Shown one piece after another: positions 6,152 to 12,667 of a stretch of 34,170 nt of DNA. A model generated the notes under the pieces. It saw nothing but the letters and a program-made list of their open reading frames with translations, did no database searches and was not told where the DNA came from. Both the position numbers and the translations under genes were made by a program. Each line of letters opens with the position of its first letter. The first letter of the stretch is position 1. Source of the DNA: a virus; IMG/VR virus record IMGVR_UViG_3300034019_000097, positions 1-34,170 of that record. The stretch is one strand, 5' to 3'.

Positions 6152-6321
6152 GTTTTGCAAGACACCAGGTCAGCCTTAAGGGCAGCAGCGTCAATGGCCA
6201 GCCGTTCAAGCTGTGCCACAAATGTGAAGAAAAGAAGCCACCTGAGGGCGGCGTGCAAACCAGCCCGCGTCGGTGGTATTGCGCTGTCTGCTGGGTGGAC
6301 AAGATGAAGGGCAAGCGATGA
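6148..6321 (+). CDS. Small zinc-ribbon-like protein (57 aa)
   Basis: ATG 6148 overlaps the RusA stop, and the TGA at 6319-6321 overlaps the next start, both as ATGA. The 57-residue product has two CxxC pairs, LCHKCEE and WYCAVCW, about 20 residues apart, which is a zinc-ribbon spacing, and it is rich in Lys and Arg. It is probably a small zinc-stabilised nucleic-acid- or protein-binding factor. Similar tiny zinc proteins are frequent in phage replication operons. The specific role is unknown. Confidence 0.75.
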   Translation: MSFARHQVSLKGSSVNGQPFKLCHKCEEKKPPEGGVQTSPRRWYCAVCWVDKMKGKR

Positions 6322-6542
6322 ACACGCTACCCAACAAGCTGCGCCAGCTGCTGAAGGGCCACGACGGCATGACAACCAAGCAGCTGTCGCAATTGGTGGA
6401 CTCATGCCCACGGGACATCACCAGGTCGCTCAAGACCATGCCCGATGCATACGTTGACCGCTGGACAGGCCCAGAGCGCGGCCAGTGGGCGGCAGTGTGG
6501 TGCGTGGTCGATGTGCCCGAAGACTGCCCCAAGCCAGAATGA
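6318..6542 (+). CDS. Small winged-helix-like protein (74 aa)
   Basis: This starts at ATG 6318 in an ATGA overlap. Residues about 5-40 form a likely helix-turn-helix (LRQLLKGHDGMTTKQLSQLV, then CPRDITRSLKTM), followed by a strand pair (AYVDRWTG, WAAVWCVV) that could be the wing. This suggests a small DNA-binding protein. It is encoded between the zinc-ribbon gene and the initiator module, so a part in replication or early regulation is reasonable but unproven. The stop overlaps the next gene as ATGA. Confidence 0.72.
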   Translation: MNTLPNKLRQLLKGHDGMTTKQLSQLVDSCPRDITRSLKTMPDAYVDRWTGPERGQWAAVWCVVDVPEDCPKPE

Positions 6543-6769
6543 AGCGGCCATGGAAGCCACACTACCCCAAACACACGGGCCCACTGCCCGAGCGCGCTGT
6601 GCTGGAGCGTGCGGCGGCCAGAGAGCTGCTGACAACGTGGGAGCTCACCAAGGACAAAGCCCTGGTGGACAGGCACCTGGCAGCAACCGAGAAGGTCTAC
6701 GGCAAGGGCGCAGAGCAGCGCATCAGGCAGCACATGCGAGAGGTGGCCAGGAATGAACGCTGTGGCTGA
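6539..6769 (+). CDS. Hypothetical 76-aa basic helical protein
   Basis: ATG 6539 overlaps the previous stop as ATGA. The N-terminus is basic and Pro-rich (MKRPWKPHYPKH); the rest is probably one or two long charged helices (ERAVLERAAARELLTTWEL, RQHMREVARNER). It overlaps the replication initiator gene by 17 bases. No family is recognised. The position directly before the initiator and the charge pattern would suit a DNA-associated accessory protein, but that is inference only. Confidence 0.7.
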   Translation: MKRPWKPHYPKHTGPLPERAVLERAAARELLTTWELTKDKALVDRHLAATEKVYGKGAEQRIRQHMREVARNERCG

Positions 6770-7709
6770 ACCGATTGCATTTGCGTTGCCCAAGCGGCCA
6801 CGCATCAAAGAGAAGGACGCACCGCCAGACCAGCGCAAGGTCTGCGTGCTGCCCATCAGAGCTGTGTTTGACAAGCGCATGAGTCACGGCGCGCTGCAAG
6901 CTCTGGCAGCTCTGTGCGCGTACTGCAACCGTGCCGGCATCACATGGGTCAGCCAGACCAGGCTGGCGCAAGAGCTCGGCATCAGCCAGCAAGCGGTGGC
7001 CAAGCAGTTCAAGCAGCTCAGAGAGCTGGGCTACCTGGAGACCGTTCGCAAAGGGTTCAAGGGCGAGCGCACCGACACCCTGCGCGTTGTGTTCGATCCC
7101 AGCATCACAGCAGAGGAAGCCATCACCATGACATCAAACAAGGAGGACACACGGCCACCGGCAATCATCCAGGAGCAGGCCAGACAGGCCGAGGAGATCG
7201 ACAGAGAGGGCCAAGCAAGGATCGCCAGGCTCATCAGCAAAGCACTCAAGCAACCACTGAAACAGGAGAAAACCATGCCCGCATCAGGACAGACTAGGAC
7301 GGTCAAGAAGATGAAGGAAGACATCCAAAAGGCAGCTGCCAAACGCTCACCAGGTACAACCAAACCTGTGGATAAGCATGTGGACAAGCATGCTCACATT
7401 CACAACCCACAGGTTGTAATTGAAGAGGGTCTACATTCACAACCTAATCACAACCTGGAGGTTGTAGATAACACAAGAGAACACATAAGAGAGAACATAT
7501 ATAAGGTTAATACTTTAAATACAATAAGAGATAACCGGTTAGTTCTGCACAACCAAACGATTAAGCAGCTGCTCGACTTCGGCATGACCGAGCAGGACAT
7601 CGAGGACGGCCTGACAACCCTGTTGGCGATCTACCGAGCCGAGGGTTTGACCCCGAAAGAGCCCCAGCTGGTTGAGGGACTGATGCAGATGCACAGGGAT
7701 GCTAGGTGA
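6753..7709 (+). CDS. Replication initiator-like protein (lambda O-type organisation)
   Basis: This encodes 318 residues. Residues about 42-115 form a winged helix-turn-helix: THGALQALAAL-type helix, then WVSQTRLAQELGISQQ with recognition helix AVAKQFKQLRELGYLE and a basic wing. A charged linker follows, and the C-terminal part (about 255-318) is helical. N-terminal winged-helix DNA binding plus a variable linker resembles phage O-like initiators. The segment encoding residues about 200-268 holds a DnaA box, repeated ACAACC sites and an A+T-rich stretch, so the gene probably contains the origin it acts on. No helicase or primase gene is found, so it would recruit host DnaB or another host loader. 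Confidence 0.7.
   Translation: MNAVAEPIAFALPKRPRIKEKDAPPDQRKVCVLPIRAVFDKRMSHGALQALAALCAYCNRAGITWVSQTRLAQELGISQQAVAKQFKQLRELGYLETVRKGFKGERTDTLRVVFDPSITAEEAITMTSNKEDTRPPAIIQEQARQAEEIDREGQARIARLISKALKQPLKQEKTMPASGQTRTVKKMKEDIQKAAAKRSPGTTKPVDKHVDKHAHIHNPQVVIEEGLHSQPNHNLEVVDNTREHIRENIYKVNTLNTIRDNRLVLHNQTIKQLLDFGMTEQDIEDGLTTLLAIYRAEGLTPKEPQLVEGLMQMHRDAR
7356..7554. other. Putative replication origin inside the initiator gene
   Basis: In about 200 bases there is a perfect DnaA-box sequence TGTGGATAA (7367-7375), a near-tandem 12-base repeat beginning there (TGTGGATAAGCA then TGTGGACAAGCA), and seven ACAACC/GGTTGT half-sites: 7356, 7402, 7412, 7439, 7450, 7460 and 7549. Two form inverted repeats (7402-7417 and 7450-7465), and ACATTCACAACC recurs at 7396 and 7433. 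An A+T-rich stretch (about 7466-7531) follows, then the palindrome TAACCGGTTA (7532-7541). Iterons next to an A+T-rich unwinding region inside an initiator gene match the lambda ori/O plan. Confidence 0.65.
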
Positions 7710-8053
7710 TCGAAGGCACCGCCAAGGCATCTAGATCGATCCATACGGCGCGATCACAGGCTGGTTGGTACATGGGTAGCATTGCCTACTTCCAATCGCT
7801 TGTAGGCCGTTTAATTGATTCTGTACAAGCCTCAAACGAACGTATGGGTTTTGTACAACCAGGGGGGATGCTGCGACGTGTGCCCTTGGAAGCGATCGCA
7901 AAGCATATGCGCAGGCATGACACGCGCAATACCGGGCGCGTTGACGGGCGCGTAGAAAAACGACCCTTCCCCCCTCCCCCTCACCGTAGCGATAGGGGGA
8001 CTTCCCCCAATTTTTCCCAGCATTCCGCTGGAATTTGTACACTCGCCATTTGA
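7706..8053 (+). CDS. Doubtful open frame after the initiator gene (115 codons)
   Basis: A frame opens at GTG 7706, overlapping the initiator stop as GTGA with AGGGA 6 bases upstream, which is how neighbouring genes are coupled. However, its second half runs through C-rich low-complexity DNA and across a terminator-like hairpin (7995-8015), giving an implausible tail (PFPPPP, then SPNFSQHSAG). The first about 70 residues (GWYMGSIAYFQSLVGRLI and on) look more protein-like. It could be a real gene with a degenerate end, or chance openness of a regulatory region. No family is recognised. Confidence 0.3.
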   Translation: MIEGTAKASRSIHTARSQAGWYMGSIAYFQSLVGRLIDSVQASNERMGFVQPGGMLRRVPLEAIAKHMRRHDTRNTGRVDGRVEKRPFPPPPHRSDRGTSPNFSQHSAGICTLAI

Positions 8054-8065
8054 AAGGATTGATTT
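7710..8065. promoter_or_regulatory. Early-to-late transition region
   Basis: These 356 bases separate the early operon from the late operon. They contain TGTACAA motifs at 7822-7828 and 7852-7858, exactly 30 bases apart, TTGTACA at 8035-8041, palindromic GCGATCGC and GCATATGC near 7893-7910, a direct repeat CGGGCGCGT, a pyrimidine-rich run and a terminator. I find no convincing sigma-70 promoter, though late transcription would be expected to start or be controlled here. The only protein-coding candidate is the doubtful frame 7706-8053. Confidence 0.45.
7995..8015 (+). terminator. Rho-independent terminator candidate
   Basis: The sequence GGGGG-ACTT-CCCCC (7995-8008) is followed by AA and five T (8011-8015). 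This is a short but very GC-rich hairpin with a T-run, placed at the end of the early rightward operon. A second small hairpin, CCAGC-ATTCC-GCTGG, follows at about 8017-8031 without a T-run. Confidence 0.55.
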
Positions 8066-8317
8066 ATGGCATACGAACTGAAGCCTGGACAGGGCAAAGC
8101 ATTTGTGAACAAGACGAAGACCGAGGACTGGCACGCGCCGTACTCTGGTGAGGTGATCTTGCCTGATGGGTCGCTGCATTACTTGGAGATCACGCCTGGC
8201 AAGACGCAGGCTGGTGAGTGGTGGTTCCGGGTAAAGGTGGGTAAGCCTAAAGCTGCTAAGCCTGCTGAAGTGTCAGCGCCTGTGATGGCCACTGACGACA
8301 ACGACATACCGTTCTGA
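8066..8317 (+). CDS. Small protein with SSB-like acidic C-terminal tail
   Basis: This encodes 83 residues with AAAGGA upstream of ATG 8066. The body is compact and beta-rich (FVNKTKTEDWHAPYSGEV, SLHYLEITPG, GEWWFRVKVG) with a basic Lys/Pro linker. It ends in ATDDNDIPF, very close to the acidic DDDIPF tip that bacterial and phage SSB proteins use to recruit partners. It is shorter than a standard OB-fold SSB, and I cannot confirm an OB fold. It may be a minimal single-strand-binding protein or a decoy that docks on host SSB partners. It is first in the late operon and overlaps the TerS start by one base. Confidence 0.7.
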   Translation: MAYELKPGQGKAFVNKTKTEDWHAPYSGEVILPDGSLHYLEITPGKTQAGEWWFRVKVGKPKAAKPAEVSAPVMATDDNDIPF

Positions 8318-8751
8318 TGGCAAGCCGTAAGCAGCCTACGCAGATACCCAGTGTGGCTGGCTGGGGTGGCACCAGGTCGATTGAGCGCAGGCTTGAGAGA
8401 TCTGCCACCTTGGCGGGCAACCGGGAGGCGGTGGCGTATGCGCTCTTGTGCATGGCCAACACCAAGATCAGCGACATCATGACTTGGGATGAGGCTGGGA
8501 ATGTGACAGTTAAGGCTGCGCACCAGATACCCGAGCATGCGCTCACAGCCATTAAGTCAATTAAGCAGAAGGTTGACCGGGATGGCAACTCAACGCTTGA
8601 GATTGAGCTGTATGACAAGGTCGGGGTGCTGCGCATTCTGGCCAAGGCTTCTGGATTGCTGGACAACCCGGATGAATCTGACAAGCCTTCGGTGATCGGA
8701 ATCAATATCAAGTCACCGATCAATGACATTGTTGACGTAAAGGGAGATTGA
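8317..8751 (+). CDS. terS: Terminase small subunit-like protein
   Basis: This encodes 144 residues. The N-terminal half has basic helical segments (GTRSIERRLERSATLAG, NREAVAYALLCMAN), and the C-terminal half contains strands and a helix (STLEIELYDKVGVLRILAKA) and an acidic end. The position one small gene upstream of the large terminase, and recalled similarity to phage small terminases, support TerS, which recognises the packaging site and regulates TerL. There is no strong sequence motif, so the call leans on context. It overlaps the upstream stop as TGATG. Confidence 0.65.
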   Translation: MASRKQPTQIPSVAGWGGTRSIERRLERSATLAGNREAVAYALLCMANTKISDIMTWDEAGNVTVKAAHQIPEHALTAIKSIKQKVDRDGNSTLEIELYDKVGVLRILAKASGLLDNPDESDKPSVIGINIKSPINDIVDVKGD

Positions 8752-8752
8752 C

Positions 8753-8908
8753 ATGGACGAAAAGTTTATTAACCGGATCATTGCCGTGCTGATGCTTGAG
8801 CTTGATACCGATCTGGATGACCAGGCGTGGGAAGACATCTGCGATGACAAGTTGGACTTGTTGATTGAGCTACGCGAAATGAAAAAAGGATTACATGAGC
8901 CGGACTAA
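8753..8908 (+). CDS. Small acidic protein between terminase genes (51 aa)
   Basis: ATG 8753 follows the TerS stop after one base, with AGGGAG as ribosome-binding site within the end of the TerS gene. The 51-residue product is strongly acidic and helical (MLELDTDLDDQAWEDICDD, then KLDLLIELREMKK). It overlaps the start of the large terminase by 14 bases. No family is recognised; a packaging accessory role is only suggested by position. Confidence 0.65.
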   Translation: MDEKFINRIIAVLMLELDTDLDDQAWEDICDDKLDLLIELREMKKGLHEPD

Positions 8909-10448
8909 AGAACAAAGCGGCAAGCAGATGCCCACAACGGGGCTGAACCTGGACTTCAGCGAAAGCCCACAGGTGTGGGAGTTCTTGCGCTCCAACGCAT
9001 TCGTGCGCGGCATGATGGGGCCGGTGGGGTCTGGCAAGTCCTACGCATGCGCTGCCGAGATCATGATGCGTGCTGTCAAGCAAAAACCCTCGCCCATTGA
9101 CGGCATCAGGTATTCGCGGTTTGCCATTGTGCGAAACAGCTACCCCATGCTCAAGACCACCACGATCAAAACGTGGATCGATCTCTTTCCTGAGTCAACC
9201 TTTGGGCCACTGCTGTGGACACCGCCTATCACGCACCACATTAAGCTGCCCAGCCGTGGGGACGCAGCCGGCATTGACTGTGAGGTGATCTTTTTAGCCC
9301 TTGACCAACCCAAAGACGTGAGGAAGCTCCTGTCATTGGAGTTGACTGGTGCCTGGGTGAATGAGGCACGCGAGCTGCCCAAGGCCGTGATCGATGGATT
9401 GACTCACCGTGTTGGCCGTTACCCCACCAAGCGCGATGGCGGGGCGACCTGGTCGGGAATCTGGATGGACACCAACCCGATGGATGATGACCACTGGTGG
9501 TACAAGCTGGCCGAGAAGGAAAAGCTCACCGGCCAGTTTGCCTGGAAGTTCTTCAAGCAGCCTGGTGGCGTGGTGCCGGTTGATTCTGAAGACCTGCCCG
9601 AGATGCCCGAGGCCAACGATCACATTTTTGCTGCAGCCAAGTGGTGGAAAGTAAACCCCAAGGCTGAGAACCGCAACAACTTACCACCTGGTTACTACCT
9701 ACAGATGCTTGGCGGCAAGACGCTTGACTGGATACGCTGCTATGCGGGGGGTGAATACGTCTACGTTCAAGAGGGTAGATCTGTCTGGCCAGAGTATGAC
9801 GACTCGACAATGTCTGGCGATACCGACATTGACCCTAATGTGCCCATCCAAGTCGGCCTAGACTTCGGTTTAACGCCTGCAGCCACCATTGGCCAGCGTC
9901 TACCCAATGGGCGGTGGGTGATACACCAGGAAATTGTCACCTTCGACATGGGCCTGGAGCGCTTTGGCACACAGCTGCTGGCTGAATTAAACGCTCGATA
10001 CCCAAACCACCAGGTATTGATCTGGGGCGACCCCGCTGGTATGGCCAGAGATGCCATCTATGAGGTCACTGCCTTCGACTTCTTGCGCACGCTGGGTCTA
10101 AAAGCGCAGCCAACTGCGTCAAATGACTTCAAAGTGCGTCGTGAAGCGTCGGCTGCCCCCATGATGCGGCTGGTGATGGGCAAACCTGGCCTGATTGTCA
10201 ACAGAGAGTGCAAGCTGCTGCGCAAAGCCCTGGCCGGCGGATACCACTTCAAGCGTGTTGCGGTCGGCGCCGGGCATGAGCGCTTCAAAGACGCGCCAAA
10301 CAAGAACGAACACTCGCACATTGGTGACTCATTCGGCTACCTGATGCTGGGCGGTGGTGAGTACAACCGCATGACCCGCACGCACCAGCTGGGAGGCCGC
10401 GCTCCTGGTATGGCCACAGCTGCTTTGGACTTCGATATCTTCTCATGA
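8895..10448 (+). CDS. terL: Terminase large subunit
   Basis: This encodes 517 residues. The ATPase domain has Walker A GPVGSGKS (42-49) and a Walker B-like LELTGAWVNEAR (148-159) with catalytic Glu157; MDTNPMDDDHWW (191-202) fits the coupling region. The nuclease domain has VGLDFGL (Asp323) and IWGDPAG (Asp379), acids of the RNase H-like fold. The protein pumps DNA into the prohead and cuts concatemers. Length and motif spacing fit T7 gp19-like enzymes. It starts at ATG 8895 after AAAAAAGGA and its stop overlaps the gp13-like gene as ATGA. Confidence 0.93.
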   Translation: MSRTKEQSGKQMPTTGLNLDFSESPQVWEFLRSNAFVRGMMGPVGSGKSYACAAEIMMRAVKQKPSPIDGIRYSRFAIVRNSYPMLKTTTIKTWIDLFPESTFGPLLWTPPITHHIKLPSRGDAAGIDCEVIFLALDQPKDVRKLLSLELTGAWVNEARELPKAVIDGLTHRVGRYPTKRDGGATWSGIWMDTNPMDDDHWWYKLAEKEKLTGQFAWKFFKQPGGVVPVDSEDLPEMPEANDHIFAAAKWWKVNPKAENRNNLPPGYYLQMLGGKTLDWIRCYAGGEYVYVQEGRSVWPEYDDSTMSGDTDIDPNVPIQVGLDFGLTPAATIGQRLPNGRWVIHQEIVTFDMGLERFGTQLLAELNARYPNHQVLIWGDPAGMARDAIYEVTAFDFLRTLGLKAQPTASNDFKVRREASAAPMMRLVMGKPGLIVNRECKLLRKALAGGYHFKRVAVGAGHERFKDAPNKNEHSHIGDSFGYLMLGGGEYNRMTRTHQLGGRAPGMATAALDFDIFS

Positions 10449-10933
10449 CAGACCTGATCGACACCGTCAACGAAAAGCTGGCTTGCACCGGCTGCTATTT
10501 TGAGCCGATCACCGATTGGCACATCGAGCGCCTGGCCAAATGGCATCAATCATTTGGGCCTGTCGATGTAAAAGACACAGTGCAGTTCAATATGGAATGC
10601 GGGCCCAGTGGCGCTCTGTATTACAACGGAAAACTGCTAGGAATCATTGGGGTGATCACGTTGCGGCCACATGTTGGTGAGGTGTGGACGATCATCGATG
10701 ACAGCGTCAAGCACAAGTTCAAGCGCCCGCTGGTTGTGGGTGTCAGAACTGCGCTCGATATCGCTCAGATATCACTCAGTTTGACCCGTGTACAAGTAGC
10801 AATAGAATCTGATGCAGATTATTCGCAGAGCTGGCCGCTGGCGCTGGGCTTCACGCTTGAGGGTGTGATGCGCTGCTTCGGATCGGACGGTTCTGATTAC
10901 TTACTGTATGGGAGAATCAAACCATGGGACTAG
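10445..10933 (+). CDS. T7 gp13-like protein with GNAT-type fold
   Basis: This 162-residue protein has an acetyltransferase-like order: an N-terminal helix (HIERLAKWHQSFGPVD), central strands (GALYYNGKLLGIIGVITL, VGEVWTIIDD), and a C-terminal GFTLEGVMRCFGSDGSDYLL resembling the final strands of GNAT enzymes. Small proteins of this type near structural genes are commonly annotated as T7 gp13-like internal or host-range proteins. Catalytic activity is not implied; I see no clear acetyl-CoA P-loop. It sits between TerL and an Ala-rich gene, overlapping both. Confidence 0.6.
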   Translation: MTDLIDTVNEKLACTGCYFEPITDWHIERLAKWHQSFGPVDVKDTVQFNMECGPSGALYYNGKLLGIIGVITLRPHVGEVWTIIDDSVKHKFKRPLVVGVRTALDIAQISLSLTRVQVAIESDADYSQSWPLALGFTLEGVMRCFGSDGSDYLLYGRIKPWD

Positions 10934-11595
10934 AAACCGCAATCGTCGCGTCTTTGATCGGAGCGGGTACTACAGCCTACGCTGTGAACCGTTCACAAAG
11001 CGCAGCAAACAAAGCCAGAACACAAGCCGCAGAAGCGTCAGCCGCAGCCATTGCCAGCGCAACCAAAGCGCGTGAAGAAGCAGCCGCACAAGCTAAAGCA
11101 GCGCGTGATTTAGCCGCAGCAGAGGCCGAGAAAAATCGTCTTTCTGCTGCAGAGACAGCAAAGTTGACGCGAGAGCAGCAAGCCGCCATTGCTGCTCAGC
11201 AAAGTCAACTGACCAAAGATCAAATTGCAGCGCAACAAGCAAGCGCTTCATCTTCATTGGCAGCCGCTCAATTAACTGCGGCAGAACAAGCCAAGTTAAT
11301 GCAAGGGCTTACAGCTCAACAAGGCGCGGCTGCCGAAGCTGCCAAGGCACAGCTCTTCCAACAACAAGCTCAATACGCTGAGCAAAAAGCATTGATGGAA
11401 AAGCAAGCCCGTGACCAGACGGCTGCGCTTGATGCTGAACGTCGCAAGATTGCAGAGCGTGAATCTGGTCAGATGACTGCACGACGCAGGGCTGGTAAAC
11501 GCTCGTTGCTTTCTGCCGCCAGAATAAATCCAGAGCTTGGCTTGCCGCCAGCAGCCAACGATGAAAATCAATTGAAGACTTTGTTAGGCGGTTGA
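10924..11595 (+). CDS. Ala-rich coiled-coil virion-type protein A
   Basis: This encodes 223 residues. It begins with a hydrophobic glycine-containing segment (IVASLIGAGTTAYAV, about 7-21) that could insert into a membrane, followed by about 150 residues of Ala/Gln/Lys/Glu-rich helix, almost certainly coiled coil. The C-terminus has a basic patch, RRRAGKRSLLSAARI, and a short acidic end. A related basic motif ends the next gene's helix. Low complexity prevents a family call. Position in the structural region suggests a minor virion or ejection component. GGGAG precedes ATG 10924. Confidence 0.6.
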   Translation: MGLETAIVASLIGAGTTAYAVNRSQSAANKARTQAAEASAAAIASATKAREEAAAQAKAARDLAAAEAEKNRLSAAETAKLTREQQAAIAAQQSQLTKDQIAAQQASASSSLAAAQLTAAEQAKLMQGLTAQQGAAAEAAKAQLFQQQAQYAEQKALMEKQARDQTAALDAERRKIAERESGQMTARRRAGKRSLLSAARINPELGLPPAANDENQLKTLLGG

Positions 11596-11596
11596 T

Positions 11597-12184
11597 GTGG
11601 GTGAAAACGAAGTAAATATAGAAGATGAATTTGCTGCTCAACTTGCAGCAGATGAAGTTGCTGCAGCGGCCAAGATTGCAGCAGATGATGCGGCATTTAA
11701 AGCTGAACAAGATGCCCTTGATCTAGCACTAAAGACGCAACTGGATCTTCAATCTAAAGCTGATGCCGATGCGTTTGCAAAAGCACAAGTTGATATTCAG
11801 TTGATGGTTGACACTCAAATGGCAACTTTGCAAAAGCAAAAAGATGAATACGCAGCGCAGCAAGCATCGGCACAAGCGGCTGCAGCACAAACAGCCCGAG
11901 AGGCACAAGCTGCTCAAGCTGAAATTGCTAAGCAACTGGTTGAAACGCAACGTCTAACTGCAGCATCAGCCGCTAAGACCAAGTCAGAAATGGAAGCCAT
12001 GCAAAGAACTTCTGCGGCCAAGATTTCTGGCAGCAGGCGTGCTGGTCGCTCAGTGTCTAACAGATCAATTCTTGCTGGCTACGCCCCCGAAGCTGGCGGC
12101 CCACCATCATTAGGTGGCGGTGGCGGATTAGGCGGCTTTGGAGCTGGCCTCGGTACAACTCAAACACTAGGAGTAGGCGGATGA
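11597..12184 (+). CDS. Ala-rich coiled-coil virion-type protein B
   Basis: This encodes 195 residues starting at GTG 11597, one base after the previous stop. An acidic head (ENEVNIEDEFAAQLAADEV) leads into a long Ala/Gln-rich coiled coil, then a basic motif SGSRRAGRSVSNRSILAG and a Gly-rich tail (SLGGGGGLGGFGAGLG). Architecture and the shared RRAG motif make it a likely partner or paralogue of the preceding protein. The Gly-rich end is flexible and may fill space in the virion. No enzyme motif is seen. Confidence 0.6.
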   Translation: MGENEVNIEDEFAAQLAADEVAAAAKIAADDAAFKAEQDALDLALKTQLDLQSKADADAFAKAQVDIQLMVDTQMATLQKQKDEYAAQQASAQAAAAQTAREAQAAQAEIAKQLVETQRLTAASAAKTKSEMEAMQRTSAAKISGSRRAGRSVSNRSILAGYAPEAGGPPSLGGGGGLGGFGAGLGTTQTLGVGG

Positions 12185-12345
12185 AAACCAAAGAAGTATG
12201 GGACAAACCAAGACCCAAAGATTTACCTAAGTCCGAGGCGCTGTCGTCTGCTGAGAAGCGCATGGCGATGCGTCGTGCTGCCAAAGCAGGCAGGCCATAC
12301 CCCAACCTGGTTGACAACATGGCGGCTGCACGCGATAAAAAATGA
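12181..12345 (+). CDS. Small basic protein (54 aa)
   Basis: ATG 12181 overlaps the upstream stop as ATGA, with GGAG and AGGCGG close upstream, and TGA 12343-12345 overlaps the next start. The 54-residue product is basic, with a charged head (EVWDKPRPKDLPK) and a helix (AEKRMAMRRAAKAGRPYPN). The KAGRPYPN segment recalls small phage structural-region proteins I cannot name. Coupled overlaps on both sides make it a confident gene of unknown function. Confidence 0.7.
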   Translation: MKTKEVWDKPRPKDLPKSEALSSAEKRMAMRRAAKAGRPYPNLVDNMAAARDKK

Positions 12346-12665
12346 GCAAGTACAAAGACCCCGAAGGCGGTCTGACTGAGGCCGGCAGGCGTAAGTTTGA
12401 ATCGTCTGGCGAGAGTAAGAACCTCAAGCCAGGCGTGAAAGACAGCGCGCCAGACGGTGAACGTGCTAAGCGCAAGGGGTCTTTTTTGACCAGGTTCTAC
12501 ACCAACCCAAGTGGGCCGCTGGTTAACGACAAGGGCGAGCCAACCAGGCTTGCTTTGGCGGCTAACGCATGGGGCGAAACTCCCCCGCGCACAGCTGGAG
12601 CTGCAGCACGATTGGCCGCTAAGGGTCGCAATTTGCTTGAAAAGTACAAGCTAGAAAAGGAATGA
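12342..12665 (+). CDS. DUF6321-like protein
   Basis: This 107-residue basic protein carries GGLTEAGRRKF, KNLKPGVKDSAPDGERAKRK, GSFLTRFYTN, GPLVNDKGEPTRLALAANAW and AAARLAAKGRNLLEKY. From memory this pattern matches the phage/metagenomic family DUF6321, often near portal genes; that label is recalled, not searched. The high charge and lack of hydrophobic core elements suggest a small nucleic-acid- or DNA-packaging-associated protein. It overlaps both neighbours by four bases or about so, as ATGA. Confidence 0.7.
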   Translation: MSKYKDPEGGLTEAGRRKFESSGESKNLKPGVKDSAPDGERAKRKGSFLTRFYTNPSGPLVNDKGEPTRLALAANAWGETPPRTAGAAARLAAKGRNLLEKYKLEKE

Positions 12666-12667
12666 AA

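Noticed and set aside
6206-6880. Long antisense frame opposite several early genes
   Set aside because: It opposes four tightly coupled plus-strand genes and has implausible low-complexity composition; it is a by-product of GC-rich codon use.
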